Of a stretch of DNA of 64,000 bases, positions 8,840 to 18,284 are shown in pieces (position 1 is the first letter of the stretch; each line of letters begins with the position of its first letter). A program made the translations under genes and the position numbers. The stretch is from Pseudomonas sp. (lineage in GTDB: Bacteria > Pseudomonadota > Gammaproteobacteria > Pseudomonadales > Pseudomonadaceae). The notes below the pieces were generated by a model. The model was not told the DNA's origin and ran no database searches. It saw nothing but the letters and a program-made list of their open reading frames with translations. Where the stretch lies: positions 1-64,000 of the forward strand of contig NZ_JAUXXP010000011.1 of assembly GCF_030684895.1 (NCBI RefSeq), in the 5' to 3' direction.

Positions 8840-9514
8840 TTAGAAATAACGAGTGGAATCTACCAGTCCAGCGGTAGCAAAACCCGCAGCGCGCAGACGG
8901 CAGCTGTCGCATTTTCCGCAGGCGCGCCCCTCATCATCAGCCTGGTAGCAGGAGACAGTCAGCGCGTAATCAACGCCCTGCTGAACGCCTGCCTGAACGA
9001 TCTCTGCCTTGCTCATAGCCTGTAGCGGAGCCTGAATGCGGAAGCCCTGCCCTTCTACACCGGCCTTAGTGGCCAGATTGGCCATGCGCTCAAAGGCCTC
9101 AATAAACTCCGGACGGCAATCCGGATAACCGGAATAATCCACCGCGTTCACGCCGATAAAAATATCTCGCGCACCCAGCACCTCAGCCCAACCCAGCGCG
9201 AGGGACAGGAACACCGTGTTGCGCGCTGGCACGTAAGTCACCGGAATGCCCTCGCTCGGACTTTCCGGCACTTCAATGCTCGCGTCAGTCAGCGCCGAGC
9301 CGCCCATGCCATTGAGGTTCAGACCGATCACCTTGTGCTCGACCACACCCAGTTGCCGCGCCACTTGCTCGGCCGCCTGCAATTCAGAGCGGTGACGCTG
9401 ACCGTAATCGAAACTCATGGTGTAGCAGCTGTAGCCATCGGCCTTGGCCAACGCCACCACGGTGGCCGAATCCAGGCCGCCTGACAGCAGAATTACCGCT
9501 TTCTTATCGCTCAT
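8840..9514 (-). CDS. queC: 7-cyano-7-deazaguanine synthase
   Basis: QueC converts 7-carboxy-7-deazaguanine to preQ0 with ATP and ammonia, in queuosine tRNA modification. The 224-aa protein has the PP-loop SGGLDS at 11-16, the FDYGQRH motif and a C-terminal zinc site of four cysteines (VSCY...ACGKCDSC). The ATG at 9514 lies 1 nt beyond the queE stop, so the pair should be translationally coupled; upstream in-frame codons belong to the queE overlap. The adjacent tRNA-Lys is not itself a queuosine substrate. Confidence 0.96.
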   Translation of the reverse strand: MSDKKAVILLSGGLDSATVVALAKADGYSCYTMSFDYGQRHRSELQAAEQVARQLGVVEHKVIGLNLNGMGGSALTDASIEVPESPSEGIPVTYVPARNTVFLSLALGWAEVLGARDIFIGVNAVDYSGYPDCRPEFIEAFERMANLATKAGVEGQGFRIQAPLQAMSKAEIVQAGVQQGVDYALTVSCYQADDEGRACGKCDSCRLRAAGFATAGLVDSTRYF

Positions 9515-9515
9515 A

Positions 9516-10163
9516 TCAATGTCCCGGCTCATCATTCCAGAGAATCTTGTGCAGCTGCATCTGCAGGCGAACTGGCAGGTTGTCGGCAATGATCCACTCG
9601 GCCAGTGAGCGCGCATCCAGCTCATGGTGGCTGGGCGACATCAGCACTTCGCTAACACGCTGATCCAGGCGGTACTGAATCAGCTTGCTCACCGCCCAGT
9701 CGTAATCCTCACGGGAGCAGATCACGAACTTGACCTGATCATTGGGCGTCAGCAGCTCGATATTCTCGTAGCGATTGCGCACCACTTCGGCCGAGCCTGG
9801 GGTTTTCAGGTCGAGGACCTTGCTTACCCGCGGGTCGACCGCCGACACATCCAGCGCGCCGCTGGTCTCCAGCGACACCTCATAGCCGGCATCACACAGG
9901 CGCTTGAGCAGAGCAATACAGTTGGGCTGCGCCAACGGCTCACCACCGGTCACGCAGATATAACGCGGCTTGTAGCCGGCAACCTGCTCGAAAATGGCGT
10001 CCAGCGACATGATCTCGCCACCACTAAAGGCATAGGCGGTGTCGCAGTATTGGCAACGCAGAGGACAGCCGGTCAGGCGAACGAACACAGTCGGCAAGCC
10101 GGCGGTGCGCGTCTCGCCCTGCAGCGAGTAGAAAATCTCGGTAATGCGCAGGGTATCTTGCAT
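9516..10163 (-). CDS. queE: 7-carboxy-7-deazaguanine synthase (radical SAM)
   Basis: QueE makes 7-carboxy-7-deazaguanine from carboxytetrahydropterin, the step before QueC. The 215-aa protein carries the radical-SAM cluster cysteines 33, 37 and 40 ([10 protein letters not shown]) and the SAM-binding TGGEPLAQ segment. The ATG at 10163 is chosen because the family begins about 10 residues before FYSLQGE; 49 upstream in-frame codons are noncoding-like. No strong ribosome site is visible. It is the first gene of queE-queC, with the repeat array at 10236-10440 upstream. Confidence 0.95.
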   Translation of the reverse strand: MQDTLRITEIFYSLQGETRTAGLPTVFVRLTGCPLRCQYCDTAYAFSGGEIMSLDAIFEQVAGYKPRYICVTGGEPLAQPNCIALLKRLCDAGYEVSLETSGALDVSAVDPRVSKVLDLKTPGSAEVVRNRYENIELLTPNDQVKFVICSREDYDWAVSKLIQYRLDQRVSEVLMSPSHHELDARSLAEWIIADNLPVRLQMQLHKILWNDEPGH

Positions 10164-10235
10164 ATCAGCCACGGGCGTGACAGCTAAACAGGCTGTCCGC
10201 CTCCGTTGCGGGAAAAGGGCCGCGGATTGTATACG

Positions 10236-10440
10236 AAAAAATTTCCGGGAGAAATTTTTAACGTCGCGCAGCGACGGCCCGCAGGGTGGCCGCCAAGGAT
10301 GGCGGGCCACAAAAAATCCCGGGAGCAGTTTTTAACATCGCACAGCGATGGCCCGGAGGGTGGCCGCCAGGATGGCTGGCCATAAAAATCCGGGGGAAAT
10401 TCTTAACACCGCGCAGCGACGACCCGATGGGCAACCACTA
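10236..10440. repeat. Three-copy tandem structured repeat, unit 71-74 bp
   Basis: Three consecutive copies begin near 10236, 10311 and 10384; the third is degraded. Each unit has an A-run, CCGGG, a T-run with TTAAC, a small hairpin, then GGCCCG and a GGCCGCC/GGCGGCC-type hairpin. In copy 1 the small hairpin is 10262-10267 with 10271-10276, and in copy 2 it is 10336-10341 with 10345-10350. One pair changes from G-C to A-T with pairing kept. Copy 1 also pairs 10237-10245 with 10251-10259. The array fills most of the 337-nt gap between queE and cpoB. No protein is supported there. Confidence 0.85.
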
Positions 10441-10454
10441 GGGATCAATGCACA

Positions 10455-10483
10455 TAAAAAACCCGCGCAAGGCGCGGGTTTCT
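10455..10483 (-). terminator. Terminator of the Tol-Pal operon
   Basis: An 8-bp GC stem (10461-10468 with 10472-10479) and a 3-nt loop are followed on the minus strand by a T-run (10456-10460), 18 nt beyond the cpoB stop. Confidence 0.88.
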
Positions 10484-10500
10484 TGAATCGAATTGCGGCG

Positions 10501-11322
10501 TTACGGCAAACGCTGCAAATCACGCTGCGCCAGCTGAGCAGCTGAACTGCCCGGATACTGGGCAATCACCTGCCGCAGAATACCCTTGGCCTTGTCGCTG
10601 TTACCCAGGCGCTGCTCGACATCGGCCAGCTTGAACAGCGAGTCTGGCACTTTGGCGTGGCTCGGGTAAGTCTGGCTGACCCGTGCAAATGCCTGGCCTG
10701 CACCCTGCAGATCACCCTTGGCCAGGTTCACCTCACCCAGCCAGTACTGCGCGTTGCCGGCGTACTGACTGTTGGGGTATTTGCGCAGGAAGGCAGTAAA
10801 TGCCTGACTGGCCTTATCGAAGTCCTTGGCCTTGATCAGGTCAAAGGCAGCCTCATAGAACAGCTTTTCCTTTGCAGGATCGGCCGGCTCATTGCTGGCT
10901 GGTGCTTGCGTTTGCCCCGCCGCTGGCGGAACAGGTGTACCACTGGCATTGATTGCGCCAGCAGTTGAAGAATTCTGGCCGGTCGCAGCACCTGCTGCAC
11001 CACCACTCACACGTCGATCAAGATCCTGATAACGCTCCAGGCTTTCTTGTTTCAGACGCTGAATCTCGTTCTGTTGTTCTTCCAGCGCACCGCGCAGCTG
11101 CGCGATCTCGTCCTGCATCTGCTGCAACTGGTTGAACAGCATGCCCTGCGCCGAGACAGGGGCCGCAGCCCCTGCCCCGGCGTAGGTGCCGGACGTACCG
11201 TAACCAGCAGGCGGATAACTGCTGCCGTAACCGGCATTGTTATCCACCACGGGAACCTCAGCCCACGCCGCAAGCGGCAGGCTGAGCGCCAAAACGGTTA
11301 AAGCACGGCGGCACGTACGCAT
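10501..11322 (-). CDS. cpoB: Cell division coordinator CpoB (YbgF)
   Basis: A periplasmic protein that binds TolA and coordinates peptidoglycan synthesis with outer-membrane constriction. The 273-aa protein has a signal peptide (about 1-21, ending AWA), a Gly/Tyr/Ala-rich linker, a trimerising coiled coil (about 60-105, QLQQMQDEIAQLRGAL onward), a Pro/Ala-rich linker and three TPR-like repeats (about 150-270). It is last in the tol operon, starting 6 nt after the pal stop, with no strong ribosome site of its own, which suggests coupling to pal. Confidence 0.93.
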   Translation of the reverse strand: MRTCRRALTVLALSLPLAAWAEVPVVDNNAGYGSSYPPAGYGTSGTYAGAGAAAPVSAQGMLFNQLQQMQDEIAQLRGALEEQQNEIQRLKQESLERYQDLDRRVSGGAAGAATGQNSSTAGAINASGTPVPPAAGQTQAPASNEPADPAKEKLFYEAAFDLIKAKDFDKASQAFTAFLRKYPNSQYAGNAQYWLGEVNLAKGDLQGAGQAFARVSQTYPSHAKVPDSLFKLADVEQRLGNSDKAKGILRQVIAQYPGSSAAQLAQRDLQRLP

Positions 11323-11328
11323 ATCGAA

Positions 11329-11826
11329 TTACTTACGCAGTTCGACGCGACGGTTTTGAGCCCACGAGGACTCGTCGTTGCCAGTGGCGATTGCACGCTC
11401 TTCACCGTAGGAAACCAGTTCCAGTTGAGCCGGGGAAACGCCTTGCAGTACCAGATAACGCTGCACAGCTTTGGCGCGACGCTCGCCCAGAGCCATGTTG
11501 TATTCACGAGTACCGCGCTCGTCAGCGTGGCCTTCCAGAACTACGCGAGCGCCGTTGCCTTGCAGGTCACGGGCGTGCACGTCCAGAGCGCGCATGGCCT
11601 CTGGCTTCAGGTCGGAGCTGTCGTATTCGAAGTAGAAGGTGGTGATAGCGCGCAGAGCAGCTTCTTCGCTCAGGCTGCCATCAACAGCGCCAGTGTTGGC
11701 ACCGTAACCAGCGTTAGGATCGGTAGCGCCTTCGCCAGCAGCGTCGCCGCCTTTCGAGGAGCAACCAACTGCAACGGCCAGAGCCAGGCTCAGGGCAGCA
11801 AACTTACCAAATTTCAGCATTTCCAT
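11329..11826 (-). CDS. pal: Peptidoglycan-associated lipoprotein Pal (OprL)
   Basis: Pal anchors the outer membrane to peptidoglycan and is the outer-membrane end of the Tol-Pal machine. The 165-aa protein has a lipobox AVGC with Cys22, a short flexible segment and an OmpA-like domain (about 55-165) with the peptidoglycan-binding [12 protein letters not shown]...RRA signature. Two adjacent ATGs exist; 11826 is preferred for the 7-nt spacing from AGGAG and because the protein then begins [12 protein letters not shown] as in Pseudomonas OprL. Confidence 0.97.
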   Translation of the reverse strand: MEMLKFGKFAALSLALAVAVGCSSKGGDAAGEGATDPNAGYGANTGAVDGSLSEEAALRAITTFYFEYDSSDLKPEAMRALDVHARDLQGNGARVVLEGHADERGTREYNMALGERRAKAVQRYLVLQGVSPAQLELVSYGEERAIATGNDESSWAQNRRVELRK

Positions 11827-11894
11827 CATGTAACTCCTAATGAACCCCAGTGTGTTAAGCAGTATTTCAGACAGCAAAAAGGTGTAGCACCGCA

Positions 11895-13193
11895 TCAGTT
11901 CAGGTAAGGGGACCAAGAAGGCTCTCGAACTTCGCCTTGAGCGGTAGGAAGAGGGAGCCTCACGCGACCATTAGTGGACGCCAATACCAAGACTCCCCGG
12001 CCCTGCTGGCGGGTGGCGTAGATTACCATGGTGCCGTTGGGCGCGACAGTGGGCGACTCGTCCAGACTGGTATCTGAAAGTATCCGCAAATTACCGCGCT
12101 GCAGGTCTTGTGCCGCCACTTTGAACACGGTGTAACCATCCTGGCGGTGAATCATCACCAGGGTCTTCTCATCAGCAGAGAGTTTCGGGTTGGCGTTGTA
12201 GTTACCGATAAAGGTCACACGCTCTGCCGAACCACCGTTGATGTTGGTTTTGTAGATCTGCGGCTTACCGGAACGATCCGAGGTGAAGTACAGGGTCTGA
12301 CCGTCCTTACCCCAGAATGGTTCGGTATCGATTGATGGTTGGTTGGTCACCCGGCGCAACTGGCGAGTGCCCATGTCCATCACATAGATTTCCGGGTTGC
12401 CATCACGCGACAGCACGAATGCCAGGCGATTGCCATCCGGCGACCAGGCTGGCGCGCCATTCAGGCCTTCAAAATTGGTGATCTGCTCGCGACGACCGGT
12501 ATCGATGTGCTGCACGAAGATGCGCGGGCGCTTCTGCTCGAACGACACATACGCAATACGTTTGCCATCCGGAGCAAACGATGGCGAGAGGATCGGCTCG
12601 CGCGATTGCAGCAAGGTCACCGCACGGGCGCCGTCATAGTCAGAGCGCTGCAGGGTGTAGCGGGTGTTGTTGACTGCGAAACGCTCAGCAGTCACGTACA
12701 GCATGCGGGTAGAGAACGCGCCCTTCACACCGGTGAGTTTCTCAAACGACTGATCGGCGATATGGTGCGCCATGTCGCGCAGCTGATCGACACCGCCCCC
12801 CACGCTGCCAGTCATAACCTGCTGCTGAGTGGCTACGTTGAACAAAGCGAACTGGATCTGCAGACGCCCGGCGCTCGGCACAATGCTGCCAACCAGCACG
12901 TATTGCGCGCCCAGAGCCTGCCAATCGCGGTAGATCACTTCAGTCGCCTGAGTCGGCAGGCTGATCATGTTCTGCCGAGGGATCGGCTCGAATACGCCGG
13001 AATTGCGCAGGTCATTGCCGATAATTTCAGCCATGTCCTCGGGCAACACACTGCCGCCCTGCCAGCCAAACGGCACTACGGCGATGGGTGTAGCACGGTC
13101 AGTACCACTGCTGATCACCAGCGGATCAGCGGCCTGAACGGTGCCGACCAGTAGGGTCAGACCGAGCAGAACAATACGCATCAGGGTATTCAC
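11895..13193 (-). CDS. tolB: Tol-Pal system beta-propeller protein TolB
   Basis: TolB is the periplasmic protein that shuttles between Pal and TolA. The 432-aa protein has a signal peptide (about 1-21), an N-terminal alpha/beta domain (25-165) and a six-bladed WD40-like propeller with repeated [13 protein letters not shown] / [13 protein letters not shown] / [11 protein letters not shown] motifs. The start is a GTG that overlaps the tolA stop (GTGA), pointing to translational coupling. An ATG four codons in is an alternative. Confidence 0.96.
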   Translation of the reverse strand: MNTLMRIVLLGLTLLVGTVQAADPLVISSGTDRATPIAVVPFGWQGGSVLPEDMAEIIGNDLRNSGVFEPIPRQNMISLPTQATEVIYRDWQALGAQYVLVGSIVPSAGRLQIQFALFNVATQQQVMTGSVGGGVDQLRDMAHHIADQSFEKLTGVKGAFSTRMLYVTAERFAVNNTRYTLQRSDYDGARAVTLLQSREPILSPSFAPDGKRIAYVSFEQKRPRIFVQHIDTGRREQITNFEGLNGAPAWSPDGNRLAFVLSRDGNPEIYVMDMGTRQLRRVTNQPSIDTEPFWGKDGQTLYFTSDRSGKPQIYKTNINGGSAERVTFIGNYNANPKLSADEKTLVMIHRQDGYTVFKVAAQDLQRGNLRILSDTSLDESPTVAPNGTMVIYATRQQGRGVLVLASTNGRVRLPLPTAQGEVREPSWSPYLN

Positions 13194-14155
13194 AGACCTA
13201 AATCCTCCGGTTTGAAGACAGCGCGACGCTGCCGGTAAAGGCGATCAAAAGTGGCGCGGTCCAACTGTTGCATTTCAGCAATACGGCCGACGTTACGCAC
13301 CGCTTGCACGGCCGAGCTATCAAATGGCGAGTCGCCACTGGAGCGCGTCACGCTGGCATTGGTAATGGTGCCATCAGGCAGCATTTCGATCAGTACTTCT
13401 ACGCTCATGCCATTACGCGCAGATGGCGGGCGCCGCCACTGCTGGCTAACCAACATAACAATCAGATCATCCAGGCTGCCAGCGACTTCATTACCGACGG
13501 TATCGGCGATTGCCTGCTGACGACCGACATCCTCGGACAGCAGCTCGGCCAGTGCAGCAGCCTTCTTGTCTTCTACCGCTTTACGCTGAGCGGCTTCAGT
13601 TGCTTTCTTTTTGGCATCATCGGCAGCCTTTTTCTTCGCAGCTTCGGCGTCGGCTTTCTTCTTCGCCTCTTCTGCCGCTTTTTTCTTGGCATCTTCAGCA
13701 GCCTTTTTCTTGGCCGCCTCATCCGCCGCTTTCTTCTTGGCTACATCGGCGAGCTTCTTCTGCTCGGCGGCCTTCTGCTCGGAGAGCTTTTTCTCTGCCT
13801 CAGCTTTCTTGGCGGCCTCCGCTTTCTGAGCCTCTTGCGCTTTCTTTTGTTCCGCAGCCTTGGCCGCTACTTTTTCCTGCTCGGCTTTTTTCTGCTCAAG
13901 CTGCTCGGTTTCATACACCGGCGCAGTGGTCTTAGGCTTCTCTCCAGCGATTTTCTGATTGGTCTGGGTGGTGGCCTGGCTCTGCGACTGCAGCTTGTAC
14001 AGGGTCGCCTGCACCACCGGCTTGGCCGGCGGCAGGTCCGGGGCAAAGGCGAAGCTGACGAACAGCATGGCAAACATGATGACGTGCAGCCCTACAGCCC
14101 AGACAACCGGCCAGAACAGACTTTCCGAGGGCGAACGCTCGCGCTGGTAGTGCAT
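13190..14155 (-). CDS. tolA: Tol-Pal system protein TolA
   Basis: TolA spans the periplasm and transmits proton-motive-force energy from TolQ-TolR to Pal-TolB. The 321-aa protein has one N-terminal membrane anchor (about 15-37), a long Lys/Ala/Glu-rich helical domain (about 75-215, with repeats such as [17 protein letters not shown]) and a globular C-terminal domain (about 220-321). The repetitive DNA at roughly 13590-13900 is simply coding for the helical domain. The ATG overlaps the tolR stop (ATGA). Confidence 0.96.
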   Translation of the reverse strand: MHYQRERSPSESLFWPVVWAVGLHVIMFAMLFVSFAFAPDLPPAKPVVQATLYKLQSQSQATTQTNQKIAGEKPKTTAPVYETEQLEQKKAEQEKVAAKAAEQKKAQEAQKAEAAKKAEAEKKLSEQKAAEQKKLADVAKKKAADEAAKKKAAEDAKKKAAEEAKKKADAEAAKKKAADDAKKKATEAAQRKAVEDKKAAALAELLSEDVGRQQAIADTVGNEVAGSLDDLIVMLVSQQWRRPPSARNGMSVEVLIEMLPDGTITNASVTRSSGDSPFDSSAVQAVRNVGRIAEMQQLDRATFDRLYRQRRAVFKPEDLGL

Positions 14156-14607
14156 CAGGGGGCCTCGGTAATCAGCCCGACGTTACCTACGTCAGCCTGC
14201 TGCAAGCCACCCATGGCCGCCATGATGGTGCCGTAATCGACGCTTTTGTCGCCGCGCACGAACACCTGCACCTGCTTACCGGTTGCCCGGCTCTGGTTGA
14301 TGATCGCAGTCACTGCGCGGGTCATTTCTTCCAGCGTCAGCGCTTTGTCCTGCACGGTATCGACATCGACCTCGGTACCCATATTCCAGAAATAGGTCTT
14401 ATCGGCCTTGATCGAGATGGTCAGCACCTGGGCGTTATTGTCCTGCGGCAAGACTTCACTGCTGACTTTCGGCAGATCGACCTTGACCCCTTGATTGAGC
14501 ATGGGCGCGGTCACCATAAAGATCACCAGCAGCACCAACATCACATCGATGTAAGGCACCACGTTCATCTCGGCGACGGGCTTGCGTCTGTTGCGAATTC
14601 TGGCCAT
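14155..14607 (-). CDS. tolR: Tol-Pal system protein TolR
   Basis: An ExbD-family motor component. The 150-aa protein has a short cytoplasmic N-terminus, one membrane helix (about 18-38) with the essential proton-relay Asp21 in VVPYIDVMLVLL, and a periplasmic domain. It lies between tolQ (33-nt gap) and tolA (ATGA overlap) in the normal operon order. Confidence 0.96.
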   Translation of the reverse strand: MARIRNRRKPVAEMNVVPYIDVMLVLLVIFMVTAPMLNQGVKVDLPKVSSEVLPQDNNAQVLTISIKADKTYFWNMGTEVDVDTVQDKALTLEEMTRAVTAIINQSRATGKQVQVFVRGDKSVDYGTIMAAMGGLQQADVGNVGLITEAP

Positions 14608-14640
14608 GGCTTAAAACCTTTCGTAAAGAGTGCCTAAGGC

Positions 14641-15336
14641 TTAGTCGTCGCTGGTGTGGACTTTGCGGTGCAGGATCGCCTGGAACTCATCGGCGAAGGT
14701 GTAGTAACGGCCAATCAGCATTTCGCCACGGGCGGCAAAACGGTTGTAGGCGATTACCGCAGGAATAGCGGCAAACAGGCCGATGGCAGTGGCGATCAGC
14801 GCTTCGGCAATACCCGGGGCCACAGTGGCCAGGGTCGCTTGCTGCACCTGAGCCAGGCCGCGGAAGGAGTTCATGATGCCCCACACGGTACCGAACAGGC
14901 CGATATACGGGCTGGTCGAACCGACGGTGGCGAGAAACGGCAGGCTCTGCTCAAGCTTCTCTTCTTCACGCGAGATGGCCACACGCATGGCGCGGGCCAC
15001 GGCATCCATCACCGCATCCGGATCAACACCGGACTGCTGACGCAGACGCGAGAATTCTTTGAAACCAGCGCGGAAGATCTGTTCCAGACCGGAATCCGGG
15101 TCCGGGTTACTGCCCGCCTGGCGGTACAGCTTGGACAGATCGATACCCGACCAAAAGCGCTCCTCGAAGTTATCCAGGGCACGCTTGGCCGCACGCAGCA
15201 GCGCGGTGCGCTGAAAAATCATGACCCACGAAGTGACCGAAGCGGCCACCAACGTCAGCATTACCAGTTGCACCACCAGGCTGGCGTTGCTAATCAGACT
15301 CCACATCGACATGTGGTCAACGGCGTTGGCTTCCAC
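14641..15336 (-). CDS. tolQ: Tol-Pal system protein TolQ
   Basis: An ExbB/MotA-family proton-channel subunit. The 231-aa protein has three membrane helices (about 15-37, 135-160 and 172-195) and the family segment ATVGSTSPYIGLFGTVWGIM. The start is GTG at 15336, only 2 nt past the ybgC stop and preceded by AGGAGAG at good spacing. Confidence 0.96.
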   Translation of the reverse strand: MEANAVDHMSMWSLISNASLVVQLVMLTLVAASVTSWVMIFQRTALLRAAKRALDNFEERFWSGIDLSKLYRQAGSNPDPDSGLEQIFRAGFKEFSRLRQQSGVDPDAVMDAVARAMRVAISREEEKLEQSLPFLATVGSTSPYIGLFGTVWGIMNSFRGLAQVQQATLATVAPGIAEALIATAIGLFAAIPAVIAYNRFAARGEMLIGRYYTFADEFQAILHRKVHTSDD

Positions 15337-15338
15337 GC

Positions 15339-15791
15339 TTACTCTCCTGCTCTAGATGTACCCGCGCCGCCCTGCCCGGCAAAGGCCGTGTGCAGAGCTT
15401 GGGGAATGGCCCGGGGTTTCAAATTGTCGGCGCGCACACAGGCCACCATAAACTGCCCTTCACAAAGCAGCGCCTCATCCGTTGCCCGCCTGACCTGTTG
15501 ACGAAAACGCAGGCTGGCACGGTTTAATTCAATGACTTCAGCGCTTACCAGCAACTCGTCGTCGAGCTTAGCGGGCGCGTGGTAGCGCGCTTGGGCCGAA
15601 TGCACAACGAACAACAGGCCCTCCTCGGCCAACGTCGACTGGAGAAAACCCAGATCACGCAGGCGCTCGGTGCGAGCCCGTTCCATAAATTTAAGGTAAT
15701 TGACGTAGTAGACGATGCCGCCTGCATCGGTGTCTTCGAAATAAACCCGACAGCGATGGGTGAACGGCGTAACTCCGTTTTGCGCGCGCAT
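15339..15791 (-). CDS. ybgC: Tol-Pal associated acyl-CoA thioesterase YbgC
   Basis: A 150-aa hotdog-fold 4-hydroxybenzoyl-CoA-type thioesterase that opens the tol operon in most gamma-proteobacteria. The catalytic motif [16 protein letters not shown] (about 17-32) carries the active-site Asp. The C-terminal 15 residues are Gly/Ala-rich and probably disordered. The likely role, hydrolysis of acyl-CoA or acyl-ACP linked to phospholipid metabolism, is taken from the family. Confidence 0.93.
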   Translation of the reverse strand: MRAQNGVTPFTHRCRVYFEDTDAGGIVYYVNYLKFMERARTERLRDLGFLQSTLAEEGLLFVVHSAQARYHAPAKLDDELLVSAEVIELNRASLRFRQQVRRATDEALLCEGQFMVACVRADNLKPRAIPQALHTAFAGQGGAGTSRAGE

Positions 15792-15843
15792 ACTCTAGTG
15801 CCAGCTCCTGTTCTTGCCAATCGTCTTCGACAAGTATTTTTTG

Positions 15844-16896
15844 TTAGCCATCGTCACTCACGAACAAATCAGCCGTGGGCAGTTCGCCCATGCGCTTGGG
15901 CACATTCAGGCCAAAGTGCAAATAGGCATGCCGGGTCACCACACGCCCACGCGGGGTGCGCATGATATAGCCCTGCTGAATCAGATAGGGTTCCAGCACA
16001 TCTTCGATGGTGTGGCGCTCTTCGCTGATGGCAGCGGCCAGGTTATCGACCCCCACAGGCCCGCCGTCGAATTTCTCGATCATGGTCAGCAGTAGACGTC
16101 GGTCCTGGTGGTCGAAGCCACGCTCATCGACATCCAGCAGGTTCAGCGCCAGGTCGGCGATTTCACGGGTGATATCGCCCTGTGCGCGCACTTCGGCAAA
16201 GTCGCGCACACGGCGTAGTAAACGGTTGGCGATACGCGGCGTACCGCGGGCGCGACGGGCAATCTCGAAGGCGCCATGGGGCTCGATCGACAGGCCGAGA
16301 ATCCCCGCAGAGCGCATGACGATAGTCGCCAAGTCTTCGGTGTTATAGAACTCCAGACGCTGCACAATGCCGAAACGGTCGCGCAGCGGGTTAGTCAGCA
16401 TGCCGGCCCGAGTAGTCGCACCGACCAGAGTAAACGGCGGTAGATCGAGCTTGATCGAGCGCGCTGCCGGGCCTTCACCGATCATGATATCGAGCTGAAA
16501 GTCCTCCATCGCCGGATACAGCACTTCCTCGACAATCGGCGAAAGGCGATGAATCTCATCGATAAACAACACATCGCCCGGCTCAAGATTGGTCAGCAGC
16601 GCCGCCAGATCACCCGGCCGCTCCAGCACCGGACCCGAGGTGCTCTTGATCGACACGTTCATTTCCTGAGCAATGATATTGGCCAGGGTGGTCTTGCCCA
16701 GACCGGGCGGGCCGAAGATCAGGGTGTGATCAAGCGCCTCGCTGCGCCCACGGGCCGCCTGGATAAACAGTTCCATCTGCTCGCGCACACTCGGCTGACC
16801 GATGTATTCGGCCAGTTTCAGTGGGCGAATGGCACGGTCAACCTGCTCATCACGGTCACGCGGGGCTGCGGTAATCAGGCGATCAGCTTCTAGCAC
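15844..16896 (-). CDS. ruvB: Holliday junction branch-migration ATPase RuvB
   Basis: RuvB is the hexameric motor that drives branch migration with RuvA. The 350-aa AAA+ protein has Walker A GPPGLGKT at 62-69, Walker B with DEIH at 113-116, the GATTRAG sensor segment and a C-terminal winged helix ([12 protein letters not shown]). The GTG start overlaps the last base of the ruvA stop (TAGTG), so translation should be coupled. Confidence 0.97.
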   Translation of the reverse strand: MLEADRLITAAPRDRDEQVDRAIRPLKLAEYIGQPSVREQMELFIQAARGRSEALDHTLIFGPPGLGKTTLANIIAQEMNVSIKSTSGPVLERPGDLAALLTNLEPGDVLFIDEIHRLSPIVEEVLYPAMEDFQLDIMIGEGPAARSIKLDLPPFTLVGATTRAGMLTNPLRDRFGIVQRLEFYNTEDLATIVMRSAGILGLSIEPHGAFEIARRARGTPRIANRLLRRVRDFAEVRAQGDITREIADLALNLLDVDERGFDHQDRRLLLTMIEKFDGGPVGVDNLAAAISEERHTIEDVLEPYLIQQGYIMRTPRGRVVTRHAYLHFGLNVPKRMGELPTADLFVSDDG

Positions 16897-17501
16897 TAGA
16901 CCATTCCCTTCAGGGCTCGACGAATCATATCTTCACTGCTCAAACCGTCTTCCTTAATAGCTGAGACGGCGCGACTGGCTTCCTGGGGTTTGTAGCCGAG
17001 CGAAATAAGTGCGCTGACCGCATCATTCTCCGCGCTTGAGACTGCATTGCCGCCGCGAGGTTCCACCACCAGGTGCGACATGCCGGGCACGGTTTCCCAG
17101 GCCTTGAAGCGGTCTTTCAGCTCAACCAGCAGGCGCTCGGCGGTTTTCTTGCCAACCCCGGGAATCTTCACCAGCACCGAAGTATCTTGTGCCTGCACAC
17201 AACGCACCAACTCATCAACCTCCAGGCCGGACATCAAGGCCAAAGCCAGTTTCGGCCCTACACCATTGAGGCGAATCAGCTCACGAAACAGCTCGCGCTC
17301 GCGCTTCTCGAAAAAGCCATACAGCAGATGCGCATCCTCACGCACCACCAGATGGGTGTGCAGGGTCAACGGCTCACCCACCGAGGGCAAACGGTACAGG
17401 GTGGTCATGGGCACTTCCAGCTCATAACCCAAACCATTTATGTCAACAATTACATGGGGCGGCTGCTTTTCCGCCAGGATGCCGCGCAAACGTCCGATCA
17501 C
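16896..17501 (-). CDS. ruvA: Holliday junction DNA-binding protein RuvA
   Basis: RuvA tetramers bind four-way junctions and load RuvB. The 201-aa protein has an OB-fold (1-63, [12 protein letters not shown]), tandem helix-hairpin-helix motifs ([12 protein letters not shown] and [13 protein letters not shown]) and a C-terminal RuvB-contact domain (about 150-201). It starts 23 nt after the ruvC stop in ruvC-ruvA-ruvB. Confidence 0.97.
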   Translation of the reverse strand: MIGRLRGILAEKQPPHVIVDINGLGYELEVPMTTLYRLPSVGEPLTLHTHLVVREDAHLLYGFFEKRERELFRELIRLNGVGPKLALALMSGLEVDELVRCVQAQDTSVLVKIPGVGKKTAERLLVELKDRFKAWETVPGMSHLVVEPRGGNAVSSAENDAVSALISLGYKPQEASRAVSAIKEDGLSSEDMIRRALKGMV

Positions 17502-17524
17502 CGCTGCTTTCCTTAAAAATTACG

Positions 17525-18049
17525 TTACAAACGAAGGCGACCCGCGCGCCGCTTGGCGCCGACCAGACCATGGGGAATCAGACTCTGCCGGTGATGGGCA
17601 TGGCACAGGGCGATGGCCAGGGCGTCCGATGCGTCGATCTGCGGCTTCTGCACCAGTTTGAGCAGGTGCATGACCATCAGCTGCACTTGCTCCTTATCCG
17701 CCCCGCCGCTGCCGGCAATCGCCTGCTTGACCTGGGTCGCGGTGTATTCGGCGATATCCAACCCTGCCTCGATTCCCGCGACGATAGCCACGCCGCGCGC
17801 CTGGCCAAGCTTGAGCGCAGAATCCGGGTTGCGCGCCATAAACACCTGCTCGATGCCCATGGTCACCGGCCCGTAGGTCTCGATGACCTCACGCACCCCG
17901 CGAAACACCACCTGCAGTCGCTCTGGCATCGAACCATTGCCCGTGCGAATGCAACCAGAGGCAACATATTCGCAATTGCGCCCGGTATCACGCACCACGC
18001 CGTAACCGGTGATGCGCGAGCCAGGGTCGATGCCGAGAATCAAGGTCAT
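17525..18049 (-). CDS. ruvC: Holliday junction resolvase RuvC
   Basis: A dimeric endonuclease that cuts Holliday junctions. The 174-aa RNase-H-like protein shows catalytic acids Asp8 (GIDPGSR), Glu67 (GIEQVF) and Asp residues in the [15 protein letters not shown] segment. It is first of ruvC-ruvA-ruvB. A LexA-like box lies 44 nt upstream of the start, suggesting SOS control of the whole unit. Confidence 0.97.
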   Translation of the reverse strand: MTLILGIDPGSRITGYGVVRDTGRNCEYVASGCIRTGNGSMPERLQVVFRGVREVIETYGPVTMGIEQVFMARNPDSALKLGQARGVAIVAGIEAGLDIAEYTATQVKQAIAGSGGADKEQVQLMVMHLLKLVQKPQIDASDALAIALCHAHHRQSLIPHGLVGAKRRAGRLRL

Positions 18050-18092
18050 GCCCTACCGCTCACTCAAGGCGCCCGCCAACTTGGCCGACACA

Positions 18093-18108
18093 CTGTCTAT
18101 TTATCCAG
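18093..18108 (-). promoter_or_regulatory. LexA-like (SOS) operator upstream of ruvC
   Basis: The 16-nt CTG-N10-CAG palindrome here matches the E. coli LexA consensus (CTGTATATATATACAG) at 13 of 16 positions and sits 44 nt upstream of the ruvC ATG. Its AT-rich core could also hold a -10 element (GATAAAT on the minus strand). Binding is inference. LexA control of ruv genes is established in other gamma-proteobacteria. Confidence 0.6.
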
Positions 18109-18156
18109 TTGCCGAGTATAGGGCCAGCCCACTTCGGCGTCACCCAGGCCGGCGCT

Positions 18157-18220
18157 ATAAAAAATGACCAGGAGCCACTTTTAATAGCGCATCGTGACAG
18201 CCCACTGGTTAGCCACCTAT
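18157..18220. repeat. Diverged single copy of the 74-bp structured repeat
   Basis: The block A-run...AGGAGCCAC...TTTTAA...GCGCA...CAGCCC...GGTTAGCCACC aligns colinearly with the units at 10236-10440. By eye about 70% of bases match copy 2 over roughly 55 nt with one short gap. The small hairpin is not preserved. It lies between yebC and ruvC. Confidence 0.5.
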
Positions 18221-18268
18221 AAAAAAGCCGGAAGTGCTCAGGCATACACCTGAAGACCTCCGGCTTTT
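18221..18268 (-). terminator. Terminator downstream of yebC
   Basis: Long hairpin: the outer stem 18227-18232 with 18259-18264 extends through flanking A/T pairs, and an inner TCAGG/CCTGA pairing (18238-18242 with 18249-18253) fills the loop. A minus-strand T-run follows (18221-18226). Confidence 0.8.
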
Positions 18269-18284
18269 CATTGACGCCCCGCAC

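Noticed and set aside
10348-10545. 65-codon plus-strand frame inside the repeat array
   Set aside because: It reads through repeat units and the Tol-Pal terminator into antisense cpoB; no ribosome site and no family likeness.
13590-13900. Periodic short repeats that could suggest a CRISPR or minisatellite
   Set aside because: They encode the Lys/Ala-rich helical domain of TolA in frame; there is no spacer structure and no cas gene.
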